Shown here: positions 24,511 to 31,851 of the stretch, piece by piece
How the letters are laid out: each line of letters starts with the position of its first letter
Position numbering within the stretch: the first letter of the stretch is position 1
DNA from: Methyloversatilis sp.
GTDB taxonomy: Bacteria > Pseudomonadota > Gammaproteobacteria > Burkholderiales > Rhodocyclaceae
Length of the DNA stretch: 64,000 nucleotides
Assembly: GCF_030698125.1 (NCBI RefSeq)
Contig: NZ_JAUYNV010000006.1
Span: forward strand, 186,001-250,000
Direction: 5' to 3'
Notes under the pieces: generated by a model
Databases searched by the model: none
What the model saw: only the letters and a program-made list of their open reading frames with translations
Told to the model about the DNA's origin: nothing
Program-made: the position numbers and the translations under genes

Positions 24511-26977
24511 GCTGCTGTGCCGCTCGGCCTGGCGTGGCGCGAGCCGGCTTGCGCTGCTGGCCATCGCGCTCGGCGTGGCGCTCGGGGTCGCGGTATCCGC
24601 CATTCACCGGGCGGCGCTCGACGAGTTCGAATCCGGCCTGCGTGCGGTGTCGGGCTCGGCCGATCTGGAAGTGGTGGCGGCGCGCGGCATGGATGAATCG
24701 GTCTATCCCCTGCTCGCCCGCCTGCCCGACGTGGCATACGCCAGCCCGCTGGTCGAGCGCGAACTCGACGTTGCGGTCGGCGCGCGCACGCTGAAGCTGC
24801 GCGTCATCGGCCTCGATGCCTTTCGCGCGGCGGCGGTGCAGCCGACCTTGCTGCCGCCGGCCGGCGACATCGGACGCCTGCTGGAGCCGGGCGCGATCTT
24901 TCTGAGTCATGCCGCCGGTCAGGCGCTCGGCGTCCAGCCGGGGCAGACGCTGAAGCTCGGTCGCGACAACACTGCTTTCACCGTTGCGGGCTGGCTCCCG
25001 TCGGCCGGCAGTGGCGCCGTGCTGGCCGTGATGGACATCGGCGAGGCGCAGTGGCGGCTGGCCACCCTCGGTCAGATCAGCCGCGTCGCGCTGCGCCTGC
25101 GCGAAGGCGCGAATCGCGCCGAGGCGATCGCGCGCATCGCGGCCGTGCTGCCGCCGGGCGTGCACTGGCAGACGCCCGCGCAGGCGCTGGAACGGGCGGA
25201 CCGGCTGTCGCGCGCCTATCGCGTCAATCTGGGTCTGCTGGCGCTGATCGCGCTGGCGGTCGGCAGCTTTCTGGTGGCGGCGACCCAGGCCGCGGCGATT
25301 GCGCGGCGCACGGCCGAGATCGCCTTCCTGCGGGCGGCCGGACTGACGCGCGCGCAGCTGTTCCGCATGCTGATCGGTGAGGGGGCGCTGCTGGGCGCGT
25401 GCGGCGCGCTGCTGGGCATCGCGCTCGGACACGCACTGGTGGCGCTCGCGCTGACGCTGATCGGCGCCGATCTGGGCGCTGGCCTGGTGTCAGGCGTGGC
25501 GCCGGCGCTGTCGTTCGACATCGCGGCCAGCGTCGGTTTCGGGTTGCTCGGCGTGGCCAGCGCGGCCGCCGGCGCCGCCTGGCCGGCGCGCGATGCGCTG
25601 ATGATTGCGCCCGCACAGGCGTTGCGGGCCGGGCATTTCGGTCCGCCGCTGCGCATGCTGGACAGTCGCCGCCGCACCGCGGCGGCACTGATCGCGCTGC
25701 TGCTGGGCGTCGCCACCGCGTCGCTGCCGCCACTGGCCGGTCTGCCGCTGGGCGGCTATGCGGCGATTGCCTGCGTGCTGGTCGCCGCCGTGCTCGCCGT
25801 GCCGCCACTGGCCCGGGCGCTGGCGCGGCGCCTGCCGACGTTCTCGGCGGTGCCGCTGGATCTGGCGCGGGCGCGGCTGATGGCCGAGCCCGGGTTCGCG
25901 TCGCGCAGTGCGGCCGGCGTGCTCGCCGCCACGGCACTGATCGTCGCGATGGCCGTCATGGTGTCGTCCTTCCGCAGCTCGGTCGACGGCTGGCTGACCG
26001 ATGTGCTGCCGGCCGAGCTGTACCTGCGCGGCGATCGCGATCGACCGTGGGTGGATGACATCGAAGCGCGGCTGGCGGCCGTGCCGGGTGTCGAGCGGCT
26101 GGAAGCGATCCGGCATCAAAGCCTGCTGCTGAGCGCCGACCTGCCGGCCGTGGCGCTGATCGCCCGGCCGCTGCCGGATGACGCCGGTCGCGTGCTGCCG
26201 CGCGTCGGTGCGTCGGTGGCATCGGGTGCGCTGCCTCAGGTATGGGCGTCCGAGGCGATGGCGGATCTGTATGGCTGGATTCCCGGCCGCGAGGTCGATC
26301 TACCGCTCGCCGGGCAGTCGCTGCGCGTGCAGGTGGCCGGCCTGTGGCGCGACTACGCGCGCCAGCACGGCGCGGTGGTGATCGATCTGGCGCGCTATCG
26401 CGCGCTGACCGGCGACACCGCTGCCGACGATTTCGGGCTGTGGCTCGATGCAGGGTCCGATGAAGAGGGCGTCGCGCGCGCGCTGCGCGATGCCAGCGGC
26501 AAGGGCGAGGCGCTGGAACTGACATCGAGCGACGAGGTGCGCCGGCTGTCGCTCGGCGTGTTCGACCGCACCTTCGCCGCGACCTATGCGCTGGAAGCGG
26601 CGTCGGCGTTGATCGGTCTGGCCGGTATCGCGGCTGCGTTTGCCGCATCGGCCAGTGCGCGGGCGCGCGAGTTCGGGCTGTTGCGCCACATCGGCTGCAC
26701 GCGCAGGCAGATCGCCGTCCAGCTCGCCGCTGAAGGTTTGCTGTGCGCGTTGCCCGGACTGCTGCTGGGTCTGGTCGCCGGGTTCGCGATGAGTGCGCTG
26801 CTGATTGAAGTCGTGAACCGCCAGTCCTTCCACTGGAGCATGGACTGGGAGGTGCCCTGGGACTGGCTCGCCGTCATTGTGTTCGCCATGCTGGCGGCCT
26901 CGACGCTCGCGGCAATACTGGGCGCACGCGGTGCGCTGGGTGTGGCCGCGGTGCGCGCGGTAAAGCTGGATGATTGA
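24503..26977 (+). CDS. FtsX/MacB-type ABC transporter permease
   Basis: 824 residues. One N-terminal helix (RLALLAIALGVALGVAVSAI), a large periplasmic domain (about 35-240), then an FtsX block of three helices around 245-370, further helices near 390-440, a second periplasmic domain (about 490-690) and a final FtsX block (YALEAASALIGLAGIAAAFAASA to the end). This duplicated FtsX plan is that of YbbP/AcrB-unrelated lipoprotein or lipid exporters and of DUF214 permeases. It begins inside the ATPase gene, so it is translationally coupled. The cargo is not evident; YbbAP-like work on envelope lipids or thioesterase partners is one option. Confidence 0.88.
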   Translation: MLELLCRSAWRGASRLALLAIALGVALGVAVSAIHRAALDEFESGLRAVSGSADLEVVAARGMDESVYPLLARLPDVAYASPLVERELDVAVGARTLKLRVIGLDAFRAAAVQPTLLPPAGDIGRLLEPGAIFLSHAAGQALGVQPGQTLKLGRDNTAFTVAGWLPSAGSGAVLAVMDIGEAQWRLATLGQISRVALRLREGANRAEAIARIAAVLPPGVHWQTPAQALERADRLSRAYRVNLGLLALIALAVGSFLVAATQAAAIARRTAEIAFLRAAGLTRAQLFRMLIGEGALLGACGALLGIALGHALVALALTLIGADLGAGLVSGVAPALSFDIAASVGFGLLGVASAAAGAAWPARDALMIAPAQALRAGHFGPPLRMLDSRRRTAAALIALLLGVATASLPPLAGLPLGGYAAIACVLVAAVLAVPPLARALARRLPTFSAVPLDLARARLMAEPGFASRSAAGVLAATALIVAMAVMVSSFRSSVDGWLTDVLPAELYLRGDRDRPWVDDIEARLAAVPGVERLEAIRHQSLLLSADLPAVALIARPLPDDAGRVLPRVGASVASGALPQVWASEAMADLYGWIPGREVDLPLAGQSLRVQVAGLWRDYARQHGAVVIDLARYRALTGDTAADDFGLWLDAGSDEEGVARALRDASGKGEALELTSSDEVRRLSLGVFDRTFAATYALEAASALIGLAGIAAAFAASASARAREFGLLRHIGCTRRQIAVQLAAEGLLCALPGLLLGLVAGFAMSALLIEVVNRQSFHWSMDWEVPWDWLAVIVFAMLAASTLAAILGARGALGVAAVRAVKLDD

Positions 26978-27074
26978 GGAAGCAACAGCTTGATGAGGTA
27001 GCCGGACAACCGGGCTGGGCGACGCGTCGGGTCGCGACGATTGTCCGCCGGGCCAAGCCCCTTACAATGAAGTC

Positions 27075-27572
27075 ATGGCGCGCAAACTATTTGATTTTGG
27101 CAAGGCCGATACAGTCAATGACTGGTCGCCGATCGATGATGGCGTGATGGGCGGCATGTCGCGCAGCCGGCTGCGGCCGGACCCTGCCGGGCACGCGGTA
27201 TTCGAAGGCATCGTGTCGCTGGAACGCAACGGCGGCTTCGCCTCGGTGCGCGCCCAGCCGGGCAATATCGCCGAGCCCGGCGCGACCCACTATGGGCTCG
27301 TGGTGCTGGGCGACGGCAAGCGCTACAAGCTCAGCCTGCGCTGCGACGACGATTTCGACGGCCTGAGCCACCAGATCAGCTTCGAACCGCCGGCCGGTCA
27401 ATGGGCCACCGTGCATCTGCCGGTGGCGGCGTTCCGCGCCACCTTCCGCGGTCGCAACGTGATGGGTGCGCCGCCGCTCGACCCGTCGCGCGCGCGGCAG
27501 ATCGGTCTGATGATCGCCGACCGTCAGGCGGGTACCTTCTCGCTCGGCATCCGCGCGATCCGGGTCGAATGA
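27075..27572 (+). CDS. CIA30 family protein (NDUFAF1-like)
   Basis: 165 residues. DFGKADTVNDWSPIDDGVMGGMSRSRL is the conserved opening of the CIA30 domain (W-x-x-x-D-x-V-M-G-G-x-S), followed by FEGIVSLERNGGFASVRAQP, YKLSLRCDD and a C-terminal IGLMIADRQAGTFSLGIRAI strand. The fold is a carbohydrate-binding-like jelly roll. In eukaryotes the family helps assemble complex I; in bacteria its role is not settled. No signal peptide. It is monocistronic, about 100 bases after the ABC permease. Confidence 0.88.
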   Translation: MARKLFDFGKADTVNDWSPIDDGVMGGMSRSRLRPDPAGHAVFEGIVSLERNGGFASVRAQPGNIAEPGATHYGLVVLGDGKRYKLSLRCDDDFDGLSHQISFEPPAGQWATVHLPVAAFRATFRGRNVMGAPPLDPSRARQIGLMIADRQAGTFSLGIRAIRVE

Positions 27573-27581
27573 ACGTCTTGC

Positions 27582-27713
27582 TCAGTGCGGCTTGATCAGC
27601 GGCTGCATCAGTTCGGACGCATTTTTCTTCGCCTGCTTGGCGGCCTTCTTTTCCTTCGGTGTCGACGCCGCCTGTTTCTTCGTCGCCTTCACGCTGTTTC
27701 GTTCCTTGCTCAT
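27582..27713 (-). CDS. Small lysine-rich protein (43 aa)
   Basis: A 43-codon gene: ATG at 27713 with AAAGGT just upstream, TGA at 27582-27584. The product begins MSKERNSVKATKKQ, has 12 lysines with Ala/Gln between (TPKEKKAAKQAKKN) and ends ELMQPLIKPH. The strong bias to Lys/Ala helix-forming residues, the good ribosome site and my memory of similar short proteins in other betaproteobacteria support a real gene. It could bind nucleic acid or ribosomes, but that is only a guess from charge. It converges on the CIA30 gene, 9 bases apart. Confidence 0.6.
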   Translation of the reverse strand: MSKERNSVKATKKQAASTPKEKKAAKQAKKNASELMQPLIKPH

Positions 27714-27811
27714 GGTGTGACCTTTCGAGTGCCGCCGGCGCAGTAGGCGCATGGCTCGGCCCGAGCACTATAAGCCGATGCGGCCTTGCGGCGGGAAATG
27801 ACGGGTGCGGC

Positions 27812-29560
27812 TCAGTCGCCGCCGAGTTGCGAGTGGTAGAGGTTGGCGTACATGCCGCCGGCTGCCAGCAGCTCTGCGTGGCGACCGATCTCGGCGATGC
27901 GCCCGCGATCCATCACGACGATGCGGTCGGCCCGTTCGATCGTGGACAGCCGGTGCGCGATGACCAGCGTGGTGCGGTTCTTCATCAGCACTTCGAGTGC
28001 AGCCTGCACCTGCCGCTCCGATTCGGTGTCGAGCGCCGACGTCGCCTCGTCGAGAATGAGCACCGGTGCGTCCTTCAGCAGTGCGCGCGCGATCGCCAGC
28101 CGCTGGCGCTGGCCGCCGGACAGCTTGACGCCGTTTTCGCCGATCAGCGTGTCGAAGCCTTCCGGCATGGCCTGGATGAAGTCGAGCGCGTAGGCCGCGC
28201 GCGCGGCGGCTTCGATGTCGCCGCGATCGGTGTCGCGCAGCGCACCGTAGGCGATGTTGGCCGCCACGGTGTCGTTGAACAGCACCACGTCCTGGCTCAC
28301 CAGCGCCATGTTGGCGCGCAGGCTGGCCAGCCGGATGTGCTGGATGTCGTGACCATCGAGCAGGATGCGTCCGCTGCCCGGCGTGTAGAAGCGCGCCAGC
28401 AGATGAGCCAGCGTGGTCTTGCCTGAGCCGGATGCGCCGACCAGCGCGACCGTTTCGCCCGGTGCGATGGCCAGATCGATGTGCTGCAGCACGCGTTCGT
28501 CGCGCCCCGGATAACCGAAGCCGAGCTGGTCGAAGTCGATGCGGCCGAGTGCGCGCTCGATGTCTACCGTCCCGGTGTCGCGCTCAGCCTGTTCGTCGAT
28601 CAGCTGGAACACGCTTTCCGCCGCCGCCAGCCCGCGCTGCAGCGGCGCGTTGACGTCGGTCAGTCGCTTCAGCGGCGCCAGCAGCATCAGCATGGCGGTG
28701 ACGAAGCCCATGAAACTGCCGACCGTCGTGCGGTTGCTCGCCGAGTCGTGCAGAGCCACGGCGATGACGATGCCCAGCGCCATCGCAGTCAGCACCTGGG
28801 TCATCGGCGACACCAGCGACGCGGCAACGATGTTGCGCATGTTCTGCCGTCGCTGCTTGCGACAGGCCGCATCGAAACGGCCCATTTCGTAGTCCTGGCC
28901 ACCGAAAATCTTGACCACCTTGTGCGCTTCGATGGTTTCTTCCAGTGTGTGCGCGATGCTGCCCATGGCGGTCTGCGCACCGCGCGCCGATTCGCGGATG
29001 CGGCGGGAACTCAGGCGCACCACGATGGCGATCAGCGGCAGCATGCCGAGCACGATGAGCGTGAGCTTCCAGTCCAGCCACAGCAGCCAGGCGAGCAGGC
29101 CGGCCACGGTCAGTGTGTCGCGCACGAATACGGTGATGACATTGGTCGCCGCCTGCGTCACGCCCTGCACGTCGTAGGCGACCTTGGAAATGAGCGCGCC
29201 GGAATTGTGGTTGTCGAAGAATTCGGTCGGCAGCGCCAGCAGGCGGCCGAACATCGCGCGGCGCAGGTCAAGCACGACGTTGTTGGCGGCCCAGGCGAAG
29301 GCGTAGTCGGCGATGAAGCCGAAAATGCCGCGCGCGGCGAACAGCGCGACGATGAGCACCGGATAGAACCACACGGCATCCGGGTCACTGCCGCCGAAAC
29401 CGCCGTCGAGCAGCGATTTCATGATGGCCGGAAATACCGGTTCGGCCGCCGCGGTGAGCGCCATGCAGAGCAGTGCGACGGCAAAAGCCACCCAGTAGGG
29501 ACGCACGTAACCGAGCAGGCGCACATAGATCGCGCGGCTGGAAACCTGGACTGAAGTCAT
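27812..29560 (-). CDS. msbA: Lipid A export permease/ATP-binding protein MsbA
   Basis: 582 residues, a fused half-transporter. Six membrane helices lie in about 15-310 (for example YWVAFAVALLCMALTAAAEPVFPAIMKSLLDGGF), and the nucleotide-binding domain in about 340-580: Walker A GASGSGKTT, Q-loop SQDVVLFNDTVAANIAYG, signature KLSGGQRQRLAIARAL, Walker B VLILDEATSALD and H-loop IAHRLST. The N-terminal AEPVFPAIMKSLLD phrase and length match MsbA, the homodimeric flippase that moves lipid A-core across the inner membrane. A cobC-like phosphatase gene lies 44 bases upstream on the same strand. Confidence 0.92.
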   Translation of the reverse strand: MTSVQVSSRAIYVRLLGYVRPYWVAFAVALLCMALTAAAEPVFPAIMKSLLDGGFGGSDPDAVWFYPVLIVALFAARGIFGFIADYAFAWAANNVVLDLRRAMFGRLLALPTEFFDNHNSGALISKVAYDVQGVTQAATNVITVFVRDTLTVAGLLAWLLWLDWKLTLIVLGMLPLIAIVVRLSSRRIRESARGAQTAMGSIAHTLEETIEAHKVVKIFGGQDYEMGRFDAACRKQRRQNMRNIVAASLVSPMTQVLTAMALGIVIAVALHDSASNRTTVGSFMGFVTAMLMLLAPLKRLTDVNAPLQRGLAAAESVFQLIDEQAERDTGTVDIERALGRIDFDQLGFGYPGRDERVLQHIDLAIAPGETVALVGASGSGKTTLAHLLARFYTPGSGRILLDGHDIQHIRLASLRANMALVSQDVVLFNDTVAANIAYGALRDTDRGDIEAAARAAYALDFIQAMPEGFDTLIGENGVKLSGGQRQRLAIARALLKDAPVLILDEATSALDTESERQVQAALEVLMKNRTTLVIAHRLSTIERADRIVVMDRGRIAEIGRHAELLAAGGMYANLYHSQLGGD

Positions 29561-29604
29561 GGCGGGTCAGCTGCTGAGAAGCGCGGATTATAGGTGCAGC
29601 GCGC

Positions 29605-30186
29605 TCAGCGGTTGAATGCGCGCAGTTTGGCGCCGAGCGGACCGATCGTCAGATGTGTCAGGTGGCCGAAGTCGAATTCCAGATTCAGCCAGCGCTCGGG
29701 CGGCAGCCCGAGCAGCGTGCCGGTCAGCGCGCGCATCGGCCCGTTGTGGCCGACCAGTACGAGCGCATCGGTGCCGTGCCGGTGCGCCTCGAACGCGGTC
29801 CAGACGCGCGCGGCCATGTCGGCGTACAGCTCGCCAGCCGGCGCCCGGAAGTCGATCAGGGCATTGCCCCAGGTGTCGAAGCCGTGCGGCGGAATGTCGC
29901 TGAACGGCTTCATTTCCCAGTCGCCGAAGTCAAGTTCGCGCAGCCGCTCGTCGGTTTCCACCGCCGGATGCAGGGCATCAGCCAAAAGGCGCGCCCGCTG
30001 CAGCGGGCTGCTGACGGTGCGCACACCGGCCGGCAGGAGCGGGCGCAGTCGGTCGGCGCAGGCCACCGGATCCTCGGCGACGTCGAGGTCGGTCACGCCG
30101 TAACATAGCCCCGGCGCCACAGCCGGCTTCGGATGACGCACCAGATAGAGGTTCAGCGGATCCCTCAAACGGAACATTCCGCTCAT
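29605..30186 (-). CDS. Histidine phosphatase family protein (CobC/alpha-ribazole phosphatase-like)
   Basis: 193 residues. The phosphohistidine motif is YLVRHPKPAV (RHP, as in CobC and phosphoglycerate-mutase-like enzymes), with SSPLQRARLLADAL, ELDFGDWE and the second histidine in LVLVGHNGPMRAL. Overall pattern and length are those of alpha-ribazole-5'-phosphate phosphatase, which works late in cobalamin assembly, but related enzymes act on other phosphates. No cobalamin genes or B12 riboswitch are adjacent, so the CobC label is tentative. Two ATGs (30186 and 30177) can start it. It may be co-transcribed with msbA. Confidence 0.82.
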   Translation of the reverse strand: MSGMFRLRDPLNLYLVRHPKPAVAPGLCYGVTDLDVAEDPVACADRLRPLLPAGVRTVSSPLQRARLLADALHPAVETDERLRELDFGDWEMKPFSDIPPHGFDTWGNALIDFRAPAGELYADMAARVWTAFEAHRHGTDALVLVGHNGPMRALTGTLLGLPPERWLNLEFDFGHLTHLTIGPLGAKLRAFNR

Positions 30187-30331
30187 GGTGTGCCGCCTGT
30201 GGCATTACCCGAACATGTCGGCGCACCGGGCCGAGTCGCATCACTGACACACAGTGCTGAGCTTGCGATCCACTGTGCTGCGCCGCAAAAATAAACCAAG
30301 AATTTATTCACGATCCAATACTGGCGCGGGG

Positions 30332-30360
30332 TTGAAAGAGTTGTTGCAGTGCACTATATT
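30332..30360 (+). promoter_or_regulatory. Strong sigma-70 promoter for the small secreted protein
   Basis: TTGAAA (30332-30337), an exact 17-base spacer and TATATT (30355-30360) are five of six and five of six matches to the -35 and -10 consensus, with expected start near 30367. The surrounding 30260-30400 is unusually A/T-rich for this genome. Confidence 0.75.
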
Positions 30361-30400
30361 GAATTCAACAACTGCTTTTTAACTTGCTGGGAGCTTCATC

Positions 30401-30655
30401 ATGAAAACCACTGCACTCCGTATCTTGCTCGCTGCGAGCCTTTCACTTTCGGCCTTTGCGGCGTCTGCCGATACCGCCGGATCGTCGAAGGCGGTCGGAC
30501 ACCCCGAAGACTACAAGGTGTTCATTGACGCCAAGACGGGTTACGCCTTCGTGCGCACGCCGGCACGCTGGGTGTTCACCCGCAAGGTGGATGCCGGCCG
30601 TGTCGCCGAAACGTCCATCGACAAGCGCATCGATACGGCCGAACTGGCGCGTTGA
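30401..30655 (+). CDS. Small secreted protein of unknown function (84 aa)
   Basis: The signal peptide MKTTALRILLAASLSLSAFAASA leaves a mature chain of about 60 residues: a short polar start, then YKVFIDAKTGYAFVRTPARWVFTRKVDAG and a charged tail. The aromatic strand pattern looks like a small beta domain. I do not recognise a named family. It has its own near-consensus promoter, a leader of about 34 bases with GGGAG before the ATG, and its own terminator, so it is an independent and probably well-expressed gene. Confidence 0.75.
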   Translation: MKTTALRILLAASLSLSAFAASADTAGSSKAVGHPEDYKVFIDAKTGYAFVRTPARWVFTRKVDAGRVAETSIDKRIDTAELAR

Positions 30656-30693
30656 TCGCAGGACCCGGCGGGTTTGCCCCCGCCGCCCACCCG

Positions 30694-30726
30694 AAAAAGC
30701 CACTCGCAAGAGTGGCTTTTTCTTTT
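30694..30726 (+). terminator. Rho-independent terminator after the small secreted protein
   Basis: GCCACTC-GCAA-GAGTGGC (30699-30716) is a perfect 7-bp stem with a GNRA loop, flanked by five A and followed by TTTTTCTTTT. It can act on the + strand and, with its A-run, weakly in reverse. Confidence 0.92.
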
Positions 30727-30788
30727 GCGCAGCCGGCCGGCCGGTACTTGTCTTGACCGCCTGATGGGCGCCCCCCTATAGTTCGCCG

Positions 30789-30983
30789 ATGGATCACGAT
30801 ATCAATCAATTGGGCGACCGTCTCGACATCCTGCTGGGTCGATTCGGGGCGCTGCACGATGAAAACATCGTCCTGCGCAACCGCGTGGCGGCGCTCGAAG
30901 GCGAGAACAGGGTGCTCGGCGACAAGGTCGAAGCGGCGCGCGAGAAGGTGAGCAGTCTGCTCGAAAGGTTGCCACAGGAATGA
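30789..30983 (+). CDS. ZapB-like coiled-coil protein (TIGR02449 type)
   Basis: 64 residues, nearly all coiled coil: LGDRLDILLGRFGALHDENIVLRNRVAALEGENRVLGDKV has leucines at heptad positions through the chain. This short protein regularly precedes zapA and is thought to act in the ZapA-ZapB layer that organises the FtsZ ring. Its stop overlaps the zapA start (ATGA at 30980-30983), so the pair is translationally coupled. E. coli zapB is located elsewhere, so the functional match rests on context and coiled-coil form. Confidence 0.82.
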   Translation: MDHDINQLGDRLDILLGRFGALHDENIVLRNRVAALEGENRVLGDKVEAAREKVSSLLERLPQE

Positions 30984-31297
30984 GCCGCGAACCCGCGCAG
31001 GCGGAAACCACTGAAATCACGATACTCGGACGCGAGTACCGGGTGCAATGCCGGGAAGGCGATCGCGAGGCGCTGAACGCGTCGGTCGAACTGGTCGAGC
31101 GCCGCATGCGCGATCTGGCGGAGACGACGCGCGCGTCCGGCGAACGTCTGGCGGTCATGTGTGCGCTCAATCTGGCGCACGAAATTTTTCAGATGCAGGC
31201 GACCGGCGGTGTTGATTTGGTGCCGCTGCGGCGTAGAATAAATTCCATGCAATCACGCATTGAAGAGGTGCTTTCCAGTCAGGAAAAGCTTTTCTAG
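30980..31297 (+). CDS. zapA: Cell division protein ZapA
   Basis: 105 residues. ITILGREYRVQCREGDREALNASVELVERRMRDLAE is the FtsZ-binding globular head of ZapA, and SGERLAVMCALNLAHEIFQMQ leads into the C-terminal dimer coiled coil. ZapA tetramers crosslink FtsZ filaments at midcell. It follows the ZapB-like gene by overlap and is followed by 6S RNA 38 bases later, the same zapA-ssrS order as in E. coli and many proteobacteria. The last third of the gene also seems to carry a promoter (31212-31239) for that RNA. Confidence 0.93.
   Translation: MSREPAQAETTEITILGREYRVQCREGDREALNASVELVERRMRDLAETTRASGERLAVMCALNLAHEIFQMQATGGVDLVPLRRRINSMQSRIEEVLSSQEKLF
31212..31239 (+). promoter_or_regulatory. Possible promoter inside zapA for 6S RNA precursor
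   Basis: TTGATT (31212-31217), 16 bases, then TAGAAT (31234-31239). Transcription would begin near 31246, about 90 bases before the mature 6S 5' end, much like the long precursor made from a distal promoter in E. coli. Confidence 0.4.
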
Positions 31298-31335
31298 ATG
31301 CCGGTTGCGTCAGGGCTGACCGCCCTGAGCATCAA

Positions 31336-31512
31336 TCCCCTGCGGTGTTCGCCAAGGTCATAGATTCCTTGAACCAATGTTGATTGGCATGAGGTCGCGA
31401 ACCTAGGACGCCGCTGTTGTGCCGGCCCTTCACGGGCTGGCCTGATGCGGCAGGAACGCAGCCGCTCTGAACCCTCGGTTCAGGATGCCGGCCTAGCGAC
31501 ATGCGCGGGGGT
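31336..31512 (+). ncRNA. ssrS: 6S RNA
   Basis: About 177 bases right after zapA. The 5' part CCCCTGCGGTGTTCGCC can pair with the 3' part GCGACATGCGCGGGG to give the closing stem, and the interior has the CCTTGAACC stretch and further paired arms (GCCGGCCC / GGGCTGGC; CTGAACCCTCGGTTCAG as a perfect apical hairpin) that leave the large central bubble of 6S RNA. 6S mimics an open promoter and sequesters sigma-70 RNA polymerase in stationary phase. The start and end are estimated from the pairing and may be off by a few bases. The formyltetrahydrofolate ligase gene that follows ssrS in E. coli is absent here. Confidence 0.85.
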
Positions 31513-31549
31513 CCCCCTACCGACAGCCCACCACCCCGGGCGCGCGGTA

Positions 31550-31567
31550 CGGTCACCAAGGTGACCG
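31550..31567. repeat. Perfect palindrome downstream of 6S RNA
   Basis: CGGTCACCAAGGTGACCG is an 8-bp perfect dyad with a two-base centre. It can fold into a short hairpin, but no T-run follows (CCTCTGG), so it is a weak terminator at best; a protein-binding site is as likely. Nothing else is seen in 31568-31690. Confidence 0.4.
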
Positions 31568-31692
31568 CCTCTGGCGGGCGATGAGACACATCGCAGCCAT
31601 GGTCTTGTGGCTTATCTGTCACAGACTGCTCCAACTCAGTGTCTTTGCAGCAAAGTTGTGCATAAGCGGACCGGTTCGTACTGGCGTGGCTT

Positions 31693-31716
31693 GAACGATC
31701 GTTCGTTATGAACGAA
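31693..31716. promoter_or_regulatory. Overlapping palindromic operator ahead of the ligase-transporter unit
   Basis: Two dyads share bases: GAACGATCGTTC (31693-31704) and TTCGTTATGAACGAA (31702-31716). Both contain the AACGA/TCGTT half-site, as expected for a TetR/AcrR-type dimer pair. They lie about 140 bases before the acyl-CoA ligase start. No regulator gene is in the neighbourhood. Confidence 0.5.
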
Positions 31717-31851
31717 ACTCGTTTGCCACCTGTTGTTCTGCATTTGCAGAACAGCGGTCGCCTGCGTCGACCTGTCGGCCGGTGCGCCTGCAGAACCCCG
31801 AAGCGCGTCATCTGCGGCTTCCTGAATTTCAAACTGTCTTACGGAGTCTGT

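Noticed and set aside
30187-30330. Cobalamin riboswitch upstream of the CobC-like gene
   Set aside because: No B12-box or the required paired core could be found; only a generic A/T-rich stretch.
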